A stretch of 64,000 nt of DNA, taken from assembly GCA_907164885.2 (NCBI GenBank), contig OU015495.1:5392308-5456307 (forward strand), in the 5' to 3' direction. This document shows, piece after piece, positions 33,965-46,529 of this stretch. The position numbers and the translations under genes were made by a program. The notes below the pieces were generated by a model. The model was not told the DNA's origin. It saw nothing but the letters and a program-made list of their open reading frames with translations, and searched no databases. Origin of the DNA: Dolomedes plantarius. Its lineage: Eukaryota > Arthropoda > Arachnida > Araneae > Dolomedidae. The number at the start of each line of letters is the position of its first letter. Positions within the stretch are counted from its first letter, which is position 1.

Positions 33965-34291
33965 TTTCCTTTTGGAGAAGGATTTTCACACAGATAAGTA
34001 GTGATGAAACCTGAGAAAAAAGCCCCGGGAAAATTTATACAACTGATCAAACTGTGTGAGTAGATGACATTATATTGGTATGATACAGTATATTGTTATG
34101 ATGAGCTAGCTAGCTAATTCTTGGTCCTTGGGACTTAGTGGAGGAGCCAATGTGGCCCTTAGGCTAAAAGGTTTGGAGACCCCTGCTCCAGAATCCTACA
34201 GCAAAGTATCAATAAGTTTTTGCCACTTAAGCGTAAACAAATACTAATGAAAATCGCACAGCAATAGAGTAGTAAAAGATCCGTGTTCTAA
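33965..34291. other. hAT 5' region and spacer
   Basis: 33965-34185 belongs to the hAT element. 34186-34291 is unassigned. Confidence 0.4.
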
Positions 34292-34299
34292 TCTATATA

Positions 34300-35690
34300 C
34301 ACTCATGGACAAACAAATTAGCGCACCAAGAAGGAGTCGTCAAAATGAAACGAAATTTTACATACGTAATGACTACTTTGATATAAGTAAATGATAAGAA
34401 AATCAAAGAAAAAGGATAATTTATTTCAGAGAAAAAGGCAAAAGAACTGAGGAGTTAATACTCAGTTGGACCCCCTCTAGCACGAATGCACGATGCGATA
34501 CGATCGGACATTGAGTCATACAAGTTCTGTATGATGTCTTGAGACATTTCGTTCCATATTTGCTGTAACCTTGCCTCTAGTTCGTTCAAACTCGTGGGAT
34601 GCCCAACTCGTCGTCCCAAATGATCCCAGATATGCTCGATTGGAGACAAATCTGGGGATCGGGCAGGCCAAGGAAGGGTAGTAACAGTGCGGAGACAGTC
34701 TTGTGACACCCTTGCCGTATAAGGCCGAGCATTGTCTTGTTAAAAAACGGCTCCTGGGAGCCGTTGCATGAGTGGAAACACATGTGGTTGCAGGATTTCA
34801 TGAACATACCGCTGGGCTGTCATGGTGCCACGGAACAATACTAGGGGCAACCGTGTATTGTAGGCAATGGCACCCCATACCATCACACCAGCTGTGGGAG
34901 CGATGTGTCGCTGTACAGCAAAGGCAGGATTGAAGCGTTCACCACGGGCTCTCCACACACGAACACGATTGTCATCACTTCCGAGATTGAAACTGGATTC
35001 GTCGCTAAAGACGACCTGGTTCCATTCCGCTGCAGTCCAGTTTCCTCGTGCGCGGCAAAGCGTCGATGGGTGGGCGTCAAGGGCAGCACACGTAATGGGC
35101 GCCGCGATACCAACTGTCCTTCAGCCAGGCGCATTCGTATGGTTCGAGAAGACACAGAGGCCCCTAGTGAAGGTGCTACCTGTGCCTGGATGGCGGCCGA
35201 TGAAGCAGTTGGCTGTACGCGGCATTTCTTACGATGTGGTGGTCTTCTCGACGACTGGTCTGTCGAGGGCGTCCTGAGCCTGGTCTTCGTGTACATGACA
35301 TCTCTCGGGTCCACTGGTCCCAACACCTCCTCACAACACAATCAGAGCGGCCTAATTGAGGAGCTACTCGCCTAGCTGACCACCCAGCTTCCATCATCCC
35401 AACGATTCTCCCCCTCTCAAACTGCGACAACTGCTTATATTGTCTTCGAACACGGCATGTCTATCTCAGCTCTTCCTTTGTAAATGATTCATCACACTCA
35501 AACAAGATTTGGTTAACTGTTTTATACTCCACAGAGTACGATGTTCAACGCCCTCTACCGCCTATACGTAATGCGCAATCACGCTGCATTTCTAATCATT
35601 TACATATCTCCCCGACATGTACCTTCATTGCAAGTTTCGTTACGATCCCGCAATTATTTCTTGGTGCGCTAATTTTTTTGTCCATGAGTG
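34300..35690 (-). mobile_element. Tc1-like element, second copy, broken
   Basis: The same inverted ends (CACTCATGGACAAA...) are flanked by TATA from the host Helitron. Length is 1391 bp. It is in the opposite orientation to the intact copy 340 bases to the left. Confidence 0.9.
34455..35458 (-). pseudogene. Tc1-like transposase, frameshifted sister copy
   Basis: It aligns end to end with the intact protein at 32782-33807 but is broken. Eight bases are lost just after the ATG at 35458; a frame change follows the EDHHIVR segment near 35210; another occurs in the THRRF region near 35070; and a TAA replaces a codon just before the catalytic QDNARP segment (34738-34740). The segments RARGERFNPAFAVQRHIAPT and SPIEHIWDHLGRRVGHPTS are nearly identical to the intact copy, so divergence is small. 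It cannot make an enzyme, but its ends could still be moved in trans. Confidence 0.9.
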
Positions 35691-36416
35691 TATACAAAAC
35701 AGTTCCGTAACTGACTGACTGATTGACTAACGGATAACGCACAGACCAAACCGCTGGACCTAAAGGACTGAAATTTTGCATGGCGATTCTTCTTATAGTG
35801 TAGGGGTGCACCAAGAAATATTTTTGAAAAATTCTCATTAAATTTTTTAAATTAAATTTTTAACCTGTTTTTGTAACCTTTTTTTTAAGTTTGCATTTAA
35901 AATAATAATCTGAGGGTTATAAAATTTGTATGAGGAGAAAGATTGTAAAATTTCCTTTAAAATGAAATCTTTTTCGAATCTTTACCGTTATTTTCTGATT
36001 TTTGGTGAATTTTTAAAGATTAATTTTTAGAATTTAATTTATTAAATGAGGTTCACATGGTTTCTTTTCTTTTTGTGATACTTTAAACTAATTTTGCGTC
36101 ACGTGCATAACAACGAAATAAATCGACAAATAAAATATTTTTTTCTTGCTAATGCGGCAGACGATTGGACATTATTTTTAAAAAATATTAAAATATAGTA
36201 AAAGAAGTGTTCCTCAAACTGTACTATATTAACTGTACTATATTCTTTAGTATTTTCTATTAGATTTAATTTGAATATTTTTTTGTACATTATTTTGTCT
36301 ATAAAATATCCGTTACGATTTTTTTAATTTTTATTTTTGGTTGGCATTAATTTCATTCATTTACCGCTGTACTTAATTTGAATGTACTCCGTAGGGAAGC
36401 ACGGGTATTCAGCTAG

Positions 36417-37976
36417 TTAAACATATATGTACTTAATATGACTAAAGAAAGCACTTAACACCAATTTGAAAATTATAAATTTTAGTAATTAATTTTGCAG
36501 GGATTATTTGCTTTTAACAAATTCTACTGTTCTATATTTAAGAAGTCCGGGTAACAATGCGGAGTAAATACCAGTGCTTTGATAAAGTAACCCAATGAAT
36601 ACACGAATAAATAAAATAAAGCTTTTATCTTATCAGATGATGAAAAGAAACAACAAATAATAACGTGAAAAAGGTTTCATTTAATACCCGGTTAAGTCTT
36701 AGAATAGAAAATTTTTGAACTAAATACAATACATACCGAACCGGTATAAAGGAATTAGGATGCGAGAAAAATTTTGAATTAATTTTTATGCAAAATTTTG
36801 ACAAAAGCATTGTTTATTTGAAACGGCTTTCAAATAAACTTTTTGAGGAGGATTGCTGCCTAATCGGCTAGACAGCGCGATAATGAATTGACAGCAATAT
36901 TTATTGTTTATACGGAGACATTTTTAAGAGAAAAATCCAGACCTACAGAATTGAAATTCACCTTTTTTGAATAGATCTATTATGAAAAGCACTCGGGATT
37001 TATATTGATATTGAATTTAATAATTAGGAATTTCAATTTTTTTTCATATTTTTGTGTATTAAAAATGGATATTTATTAACATTGCAGAAATATTTTATGA
37101 ATTAAGGCGGTTATTAACTAATAATCAGAAAATTACTTTTATCCCGATTTCTTTTTTTTTTCGTTTTTCATTTTGAAGCATTTAAGTCTGCAGTATTCTC
37201 TCGATTTCTTCCGAAATCCAGGTTTTCACTCAAATAGGCAAATAAAAGTATTAACAGTAGAACTCAGCGACATTAGTTGAATTTGTTTATTGAGTGAGAT
37301 TCCTTTATTGAATCACGCTTAAGTTCAAGAACTCTTCCTTTAAAATTAGAACTAAGATTTCCTTTGCAAATTAACTCCCAGGAGATTAGAATAAGACCAA
37401 GAAGAGCATGGTGAATAGTTTGTACTGCCACATGTTTAGCAGTCAGTGGTAGAGGAAAGATTGGTCATGACGATTAGCCGCAGGCATTTCAGTGTTATTT
37501 CTCGTTTCGATTTTTATATTTGCCTCTTTTCTTGCAGCTAATTATTTTTATTCAAACTGCCTTTTCGGTATCTTTTGAATACTTTTTAGAAATGAGAATT
37601 TAGACTACACAAAATGGTGCTATTTCTTTGTTGTAATGTATAGAAACTTATTGATGTATCACAGTAAGTGGAAAATGATCTTATTTATTTTATATCTTTA
37701 CAGAATCAATTACTGATATTTAAATGTTTGTAGCAAATATATATTTTTACTATTTCTTTTCTGTAATAGGTTACGGTATCTAGTTTTTTTACAGCCCATT
37801 TAAAATGCGTTTATATCTAACGTCTTTTTAACGGTCCTTTCATAATCTTTTGAACGCTATGTAAGAAAAAATTATGGAAATCCTAAGGCAGCCAAGTAGT
37901 CAGTGGTAGGAAAGTCATGAACACCGGATAAGAACTTTTCTTTACTTTAAAATACTTACAATAATTTATCCCTTTA
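36417..37976. other. AT-rich spacer, nothing recognised
   Basis: Two loosely similar blocks containing CAGTCAGTGGTAGAGGAAAG-like words (near 37440 and 37900, and again near 38755) suggest an old diverged repeat, but no boundaries could be set. Confidence 0.4.
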
Positions 37977-38696
37977 GGTGACTGCCTACGTTGAAAATGT
38001 CATTTTTTGACTATTTTGGTCGATTTTATTTTTTGTAAGAATCGTGTAATTATTTTCTCTGTTCAAAACTGCTTTGATTTTCATTCTACATCAATTAGAA
38101 GCAGAACAATAGCTATTTTAAAAAACATCGTCTGCTACAAAATTGAAGTGACAAACAACTTTAATTGCATTTTTCCTCAAAATGTTTTTTAGCAGAAATC
38201 TCTACCGTTATCATGATATCTCACATAATAATGCATATAATTTGATAGAATTTTCAGGAAATCTTTTAGATGCTATTGTTAAGGAAATGACGTACAATAA
38301 ATGATGTATAATAAATAGTTTTTTTATTTGGGACTGTTTTTATAAGGAAAGGAATGACGAATCGGGGAAAATTTTCATATTAGATCATAAAACTGTCTGT
38401 ATTATTTTTGCATTTTAAAAATTGTCTTAGATTATAGATCATTTTTAAGATAACTGTCATATGTATCATGTGTGAGAAGGAAATTAAAATAGTAGCATGA
38501 GAATTTTGTGTATAGTGATAGGTGTTTTAGCTAAATTTCATTAAAAATTACTTCAGATTGACCAACTTATAAAAAAGAATGATATTTACACGCAAGTTTT
38601 TGTTCATTTTTTAATTTTTATGTGCTATTTTACCATAAAAGACCAAAAGATCCTTTAATTTTTTTTTTAAATTGGCTCTGAACGTAGGCAGTCACC
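37977..38696. mobile_element. TTAA-type repeat with GGTGACTGCCTACG ends
   Basis: The ends GGTGACTGCCTACGTTGA and, reversed, GGTGACTGCCTACGTTCA are flanked by TTTA on the left and TTAA on the right. About 720 bp, with no coding sequence. End style and target resemble the repeats at 39405 and 40768. Confidence 0.6.
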
Positions 38697-38700
38697 TTAA

Positions 38701-39400
38701 AATACTAAGCAGGGAGAAAAGCTTATAGAACTCTAAGGTAGTCAAGCTAATCAGTGGTAGTAGAGCAATGAAACATGCGTAGTCTATTCCTTTTCAATAT
38801 TTACAATAATGTAACACTCGATCAGCCCGTATTGCCTCCTAAATCAAAGCTTATTGTTTAATGTGTCTGCACTGGCTTTCTTTTAAACCTGGCATTTTAA
38901 AGGGTAAATTTTGTCTGTTGCCCTCCCACGCACTATCTCAATATAAGGGTCGAGAGATTAGGGGACAGCTGGCTGCGAGCCCTGCCCCCATCTAAGAAAC
39001 AACCATAAAGAGAGATAGACGTTATAATAAACATATTAGTGTTATTTCATTATTATACTAATTCCATACTATTTTTAAGTATACGTGTAGTGCAATAATA
39101 TATTCTTACATCGTATTGCTTATTGATGACTTGAAAAAAATGCCGATGGGATATAATTTTATTGTGTGCTGTAATCTGGTTTAAATGCAAAGCATTACAT
39201 TTATAGTTCATTTAATTCTTTATGTTGCAGTCTATCAGATTTTAATGAGAAAATTCATGCATTATTCAAAAGTAATAGAACATGACCTAATTGGAAGAAG
39301 GGTTGCGTAAATATCAGTCAACATTCAATAACATTTGAGTTCCCAGTAGATTTTTGATGAAAGGATTGCAATACGTGCCTGTAAAAGATCATTAAAATTA
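38701..39400. other. Spacer, nothing recognised
   Basis: A GC-richer patch at 38930-38990 remains unassigned. Confidence 0.4.
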
Positions 39401-39404
39401 TTAA

Positions 39405-40763
39405 GGGGACAAGGAACCTTTAAACTCGAATTATTTAATTTTCAGCTTTTAATGTATATAGAATGAGAATAATTAATATTCTTTTTTACTAAAATTACGA
39501 CCTTAGAATTCAAAACAAGAGATTTTTGGCAGAATAATGCTTATTTAAAAAAAAAATAAAAAATGCTAGCATTTTTCAAAATACTCCATACGCACCCCAT
39601 ATAATTTAAAAACCTTCAATTTTTTTATATAGGTTTTCTATCTATATATATAAAACAGTTCCGTAACTGACACATTCATTCACTGACTGACTGACTGACT
39701 GACATACAACGCACAGACCAAACCACTGGACCTAAAGGGCTGAAATTTTGCATGGCGATTCTTCTAATAGTGTAAGGGTGCACTAAGAAAGATTTTTCAA
39801 AAATTCTTCTTAGATTTTTTTAAATGAAATTTTTAAGCTGTTTTTTAAACTTTTTTTACGTTTGCATTTAAAACAATACATTGAGGGTTATAAAATTTAT
39901 ATCACGAGAAAAATCATAAAAATTCCTTCAAAATGAAATTTTTTTCGAATTTTTACCTCCATTTCCTGATTTTTGGTGAATTTTTAAAGATTAATTTTTA
40001 GAATTTAATTTATTAAATGCTGATCACGTGATTTCTTTTTCTGGTAATTTCAATAAATTTATCGTCACGTGCGTAACAACTAAATCGACAAAAAAAATAT
40101 TTTTTTCTCTTTCTAATGCAGCAGACGATTGGATATTATCCAAAAAAAAATGCATATCCCTTACGATTTTTTTATAAATATATATATATAGATAGATATA
40201 TATTTTACATCAATTGCATACATTGATCATCGCATTTATTATAAATTTATATATTTATTTTTTGGCATAAATTGCATACGTTGACTGTTGTATTTAATTT
40301 GAATGTACTCCGTGGCGAAGCGCGGGTTTTCAGCTTGTATATGTATATAAACATAACTGTACATTGAGTTTTTTTGTGCAAATCAAAAGTATTTTTTTCT
40401 AAATCTGCCTGTTATTGTTTTCATGTTTTTGCAAGTTCCTACTTTATTTTATGCTCCATAAATTTGAAAAAAATTTGTGGTTTCACAGAATGATGCACAA
40501 TTTTGTGACAAACACTATAATAAAAAATCGTGAGAAATTCGGAAGAAATCAGAAGAAAATTAAGGCGCATGGAGCATTTTGAAAAATTCTAGCAATTTTG
40601 AAGAATTTTTTGATAAACAGGTCTTATTCGTCCACAAATTTTCTATTTGTGAATTCTAAGTGCATTCAATGTAGGAAAAAACAATATTAATTATTCTCAG
40701 TTTGTTATATAGAGGAAAATGTAGAATTTTTTTTAAAAACTAGGTTGAAAGTTCCTTGTCCTC
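39405..40763. mobile_element. TTAA-flanked repeat (copy 2) with Helitron inside
   Basis: The ends GGGGACAAGGAACCTTTAAA and, reversed, GAGGACAAGGAACTTTCAAC have TTAA outside both (39401-39404, 40764-40767). A Helitron occupies 39641-40337. The remaining ~660 bases resemble parts of the 5798-6748 repeat. Non-coding. Confidence 0.7.
39641..40337 (+). mobile_element. Helitron Hel-A (copy 4)
   Basis: It starts TCTATATATATAAAACAG after A, and ends CAGCTTG before T, the final CTAG having one substitution. The GCGAAGCGC hairpin is kept. It includes a run of CTGA units near 39675. Confidence 0.85.
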
Positions 40764-40767
40764 TTAA

Positions 40768-41483
40768 GGGGACAGTGGACTTTCAAAATTGTGAAATTTG
40801 TCAAAAAATTTTTTAAATTTTATTGAATTGGGACACTACGGACGAGTAGGAATGTGTTGCAAAAAGAATTTTTAATTTCTGTGATTACTCTCCTAGTTAT
40901 AGGCATTTGTATTTAATTGAGATATTATGTGGTTGCTAATAGCAATAACTTTAAATGTGTTTCTCTCAAAATAAAAATTTTCATGTCATACGAATATTCA
41001 AACTGCTCCAGACGCATTTATAATTATCGTATTGCTTTGAAATTTAAGTTTTATATACTTAACTGTATATCAAATAAATTTTATTGAAAAAAATTATGCT
41101 TCGTAGGTCAGAATTACTAAATTTTGTACTTGAAAAGATGATTTATAGGTATTTTGCGTAATAAAAAGGGTGCTTTCACTATTATTATTTTTTTCTCTTT
41201 ATATTTTTAATGAATGCTTAAAACAAGCAAAAAGTTTCATTGTTAGTTCTATAAGGTATCCTGTAAATAAAAATTACCATATTATATGCAAAATAAGTGC
41301 ACTTGGAACATTTTTAATTAGGCCAATTTTTGATATAATTAATAATTCATAATTCGTAAATTACTAATATTTCATCTTTAAATTTTAACCACTTTTACAT
41401 ATCTATGGTACTAATCACATATTCAAATTTCAAGTAAATCCATTCAAAACAAAAAAAGTTAGGTTTGAAGGTCCACTGTCCCC
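40768..41483. mobile_element. TTAA-flanked repeat with GGGGACAGTGGAC ends
   Basis: The ends GGGGACAGTGGACTTTCAAA and, reversed, GGGGACAGTGGACCTTCAAA lie between TTAA at 40764-40767 and 41484-41487. The left TTAA is shared with the neighbouring repeat, so the two sit back to back. 716 bp, AT-rich, no coding sequence. Confidence 0.75.
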
Positions 41484-41487
41484 TTAA

Positions 41488-43860
41488 GGAAATAAAATTT
41501 TAAAGGATTCTGAAATCACTGTCATACTTTTACCTAAAAAAAAAATTACCTCCTTCATAAGATAAGCAGAATACATAATTTTTGTGTTATCTGTACAAGG
41601 AAAACTTCTGAATACCATATTATTTCCTCTGACGCACTTAATCCCAGAAACAAAGTAACTGACAGGCTCACGACGAGTTTCTGCGAGTTGTCTTCAAACG
41701 AGGTCCGATAGAAAAATGGGAAAATAATCTAAAGGGTATAATGCTGGATGAAACGGGTAACTGGGGACTCTACAGCTGTCTTTTGATTCTGTTGATGTAC
41801 CGCAGTTAACTGGCACTTGTGCGTTTACTTTACCCCTAAGGAGTATTCTCAGTTACGGGCTCTCGTTCCATCGCTATTCCAGGTTCCTCAAATAGTCATT
41901 GTAATTGGCAATCGCCAAAGCAATAACTGACGTAATTAATAAACAATGAATATTCCTTAGAGTATCACGTAATTAGGATTCTAAACTGCAATTACCTCGC
42001 TTTAGTATTGTGGAAAGTTTAGAATTATGCAAAATTGAATATTATCTAAGCACGACTTGCAAAGTAATTATCTGATATAATGAAATTATTTCTCCATTAT
42101 TACATATATTTTGCTATCAATGTCGTTTGATTTTATACCCTTCAAAAGACGAGTATAATTGTCAATATCTGATGTTATGTAAATGCGAAATGCAAAATGA
42201 CTCACCGATATAAAGAAATTACTTTGCTATTATCACACATATTTTGCTCTCAATGTTGTTTGATTTTAGATTAGATACAACGACCAGTTTAATTTTCAAT
42301 AGCTTTGTACCTAGTGTTGCGTAAATGCGAAATGCAAAATAACTCTCCGATTTATTGAAATTATTTTGCTATTATTACATAGATTTCGCCGTCGATGTCA
42401 TTTGATTTTATATCTAATAAAACGATGACTTTGATTTACACAAACGAGCTCGATTAACACAAACGAGCAACTGCTTGAATCATAATAATATAAATTTGAG
42501 TACCTTAAAGTCTATTAAACAATTTTAAGTAAGTGTAGAATGGTCATTCATAAACAAGGTAAGATTCCAAAATTATTCAAACATTTTAAGTGTGAATGTA
42601 AATGTACAAATAATTTTTTTTACGAATGAAACTCCCTCGTAACAACTCTCACGCAGTTTTTGTATAATTTGTTTAAATCACCTCATTTGTTATGTAATTA
42701 TTAACCTCACCATCATAAATTATGAAATAATCGATATCATTGCTTAGTTTTAGGAAAATGTGTTAATCAATCAGTATCATTCTATGTGATGTGAGTAAAC
42801 AGCAGGTAATTTTAAAAAAATAATCCTGAAGTAGGTATTGATGGTACTAGATTTAAGAAAAGCAGTAAAACAGTAAAAGGAGACTAAATTGAGATAACCG
42901 AAGAAAAGTGTGTTATACATAGACATAATTCGTTTTTCAGCAGTGAAATGTGCTTCTATAGTTTCGACATATAAAGTTTTTGTCTAAGAGATATGCATTT
43001 CTAGATGAATTGCATTTATTTTGAAGAATATTATCATTCATCTTTTTCTGGTCCGGTGTTTATTTTACGTCTTTATCGCAAGCAAATCCCGTGTATATTT
43101 TACATCCTATCTCAAGGAAACATCTCTCTTATTCATGAACCGTGGGGACATTTTTGGGATACATCCTGTATTCAATTTAAATTTTCCTTCCCTTTTATGT
43201 GACATAATTCCATCATCATTTAAGGGATAACTGGCATGGTTTCAAGATTCGATTTGAAAACACAGTTAAGAGAATTCGAATTTGCATATCCTTCTCATTC
43301 GGAACTAGAAACGTATTTTTGCAACAGATGCGACGGCTCTCAACTTTTTTCTGCAATTTGAAAAACAGAGCAGCTGTGTTTTCTGCCGGCTTATAAACAG
43401 TTTGTTGCCTCGAATGGCATCTCCTTTATAATGTCTGAATGTTTACACTTAAAATATTAGTGTCTAACAATGGGCTATTTAAACGTCTATTTCTGATAGT
43501 ATAGTTTGGGTTCATTTCGAGTTCTGGAGTGAATTCAGAATCAACTGACCCTTTGATATGCATACTATATTAAAGCTTTATTTTAAATTATTTTTACTAT
43601 TTTCAGTTGGCTCGATTTTGAATCAGTTACTTGTGATACAACGCCTCCTGAACTTATAAATAATTATCAATTTATTCTAATTATCAATCTTATATCGTAT
43701 ACTTGAAAATAGATTTCGATTCAAGCCACGTGCTAAATAAGGCAGGCGAAGCATCAGATACATGTAAATGACAGCACTTTATTTAATTACAATGGGTCAT
43801 AAGAAATATCAATTAAAAAACTTCGATGTGACATAATGTTTTACAAAGATGGAGAGAGAG
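41488..43860. other. AT-rich spacer, one tandem array
   Basis: Apart from the array at 42060-42425, nothing was recognised. Confidence 0.4.
42060..42425. repeat. Three-unit diverged tandem repeat
   Basis: Units begin GAAATTATTT... at 42082, 42215 and 42357 (periods of about 133 and 142). Each contains ATTACATATATTTTGC, then TTTGATTTTA, and the first two end with AAATGCGAAATGCAAAAT. Confidence 0.75.
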
Positions 43861-43888
43861 ATATTTATTGAGGGATAAGTGTACTCAC

Positions 43889-44060
43889 AGGTGGTTCTTC
43901 ATGTTTTGTGTCCGCTGATGTGCGTTCGACCGCCGCTGCTGCGACATCCGTCCGTTTCATGCGAGTCAAGATCTGCTCGAAAACCGGCTTTGGCGCGGTC
44001 CCCCGTCGACAAACAGCGCGCAGCGCCAAATCTGTTAACACCAAATTCGAAATGCGAGTA
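43889..44060 (-). other. Candidate first exon and promoter region of a host gene
   Basis: On the minus strand this CpG-rich block is unlike the AT-rich surroundings. An ATG at 43960 opens 24 codons (start MKRTDVAAAAVERTSADTKH) that run without a stop into CCACCT/GTGAGT at 43888, a six-of-six match to the GTRAGT splice donor. The intron would extend leftward. Upstream sequence (44060-43961) is GC-rich, with TTTGGCGCTGCGCGC and GCGCCAAAG words. I cannot identify the protein or find a second exon. The CDS part is 43889-43960; the rest would be 5' UTR or promoter. An alternative is an unrecognised LTR or element end. Confidence 0.35.
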
Positions 44061-45980
44061 CGCTCTCTAACACTTGGAATCCTATGATTTGATTATAATA
44101 TTTCACGCTGCTTTCCTACAATCGGCAGTTAAAATGGCATTCAGTGCAAAAATTATTTGCCGTTATGCAAAAATTCAAGCATAAATTCAGTTATTGATAA
44201 ATGCAGTTGATTTACAAAGGCTATACTGTATTCTTCAAGATTAGATATCTACCAGTGCAACTGATTATGACACAGTCATAAATACACATAGGGTGGAAAG
44301 AGGCCCCAAATATTCTGTAATAACTCGCTAGGACGAAGCAATCTATACGGAACAACATACAATGTTCTCCTCAAAAGATGGCACGTCATATCACATGGTT
44401 CTCGGATGATACGTAGTTCCATTTGTCAGGTTATGTTTATTCGCAAAACACCCGGCTGCTGAAAATCCCTTTGACACTCACCAAACACCGCTCCACAGAG
44501 AGAGAGAAAAGTCGGTTACTCGCTGGAATAAGTGGTTTGTAGACCCCACTTAGCCTGTGTTATTATGAGAGGTGGGTTAAGCATCCCCTTATCCGTGTTT
44601 TTGAAGGCGGTTGTAATTGAGTAAAAATACTACTGGGTTATCGGAACTGGGTTATCGAAACAAGTGTGTTAAATAACTTATGTTATGTGAGTATACTTGA
44701 CCGGAAAATCCAGCTTTAAGCATTAGACCGTAAATGGCATGTAACTTGAAAGGCTAAAATGTAGTATTTGGGATGAAAATTTTTTAATGTACTTAAACTT
44801 TTATCCATTATTTTTTATAAGGAAGGAATTTAATTTTTTGAATACAATGTCTACTTTTTCAGACGAGATTAACAAAATTTCTTTTCTGCTATTCCAAATC
44901 CATTTTTGATAATATTTAATTTTTACCTAATGACTATTGTTCTCAACATAGACATTATTCATGATCAAAAAGTTTGTGTGCGATGCGCGATGTTTTGGTT
45001 ATGCATTATAGGTCCCATTTTCTCACCATGACACATATGTGTAACAATTCACAACCGTAAACACCTATGTGTACCTGGGAATTTTTTAACAGTTCGTGAA
45101 TCAAATGGATGATCGTGAGCTAATGGAAGGTTACTTCCGGCAACATAGAACAACGTGCCACACATCGGTGAGGAGTGTGGTAGAAATTGATTCATCATTT
45201 GGCAACAGGGTAATTGCAAAAGGGGCTTTGGCCACCACTTTCACCGGATCTGACACTACCAGACTTCTTCCTTTCCGAAAAGTCTATCTAAACAAGCCTC
45301 GCACTGTGTAAGATTTGAAGGAAAAAATCTGACGGTCATTGCTGCTATTCCCCCCCTCCACCGATATCCTCGTCAATACGTTCAGGAACATGGAGTGCCG
45401 AGTCTAAATGTCCCATAGGAAACGAAGATCACATCCAGCATAGCATCTAATGCAGTCAATTACACATACTTTACTTTCTGTTCGACTTGTTTAATTGTAG
45501 AATCAAAAATAAGGTAACAGACTTATCTTTCTCAGGGGTGCCACAAGAGCATGAATCAGTTAGATGCGTGGCAGATAGAAATACTCCTTTGGCAATCACT
45601 AACTATTTATTTCACACTATCATCTTGACTAAACAAATTGCAAAAGACCATTAATAACCATATACATTTATATTTATGTTTAAGAATATATAAATAAGGA
45701 CTCTATCGAAAGATATGTGTCTTTTTTGGAGCCTCATCATCGTACGTCTTTAATCTGAGTTCTAGTCTTCGAAGTAAAGTGTTCGATGAAGGCTCTGATG
45801 GGGCTCAGCTCGTTCTTTTTGGCGGGTACGCACCGTAACAGTGCCGCACCACGCAACACATACGTCAAAGTATCCGTATGTGTTGCTTGCCCGAGTAGCG
45901 TATTTTTTTTCTTTTGTTCAGATATCTTCATCCTAAAGAGAGTTATTGTTGAATACTCGGGGCCGCTTTTGAGTTGAATA
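44061..45980. other. Spacer with two unassigned open frames
   Basis: A plus frame at 45096-45311 (71 codons) and a minus frame at 45737-45931 (64 codons) have balanced composition but match nothing I know. Confidence 0.35.

Positions 45981-46529
<549 letters not shown>

Larger units (their letters stand above)
30187..34185 (-). mobile_element. Decayed hAT element carrying several nested insertions
   Basis: On the minus strand the right end starts CAGGGGTCTCCAAACCTTTT. The left end reads GTGGGTCGCGGTTGAAAAAG then TTTGGACACAAC, as at the other end of many hAT elements. A hAT transposase C-terminus is readable at 32415-32549 and is split from upstream sequence (33965 onward) by the Tc1 at 32550-33962. 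Also inside are a SINE-like unit and a Helitron with its own inserted Helitron. No 8-bp duplication was confirmed. The left limit is less certain than the right. Confidence 0.45.
34292..36416 (+). mobile_element. Helitron Hel-A (copy 3), split by a Tc1 insertion
   Basis: The 5' terminus TCTATATA occupies 34292-34299. The Tc1-like element follows at once, and the Helitron resumes at 35691 with TACAAAACAGTTCCGTAAC and runs to CAGCTAG at 36413-36416, before T. The insertion therefore hit the TATATA tract eight bases from the Helitron start. Confidence 0.8.

Noticed and set aside
45737..45931. 64-codon minus-strand frame with balanced composition
   Set aside because: No family match from memory and no splice or promoter context; left unassigned.
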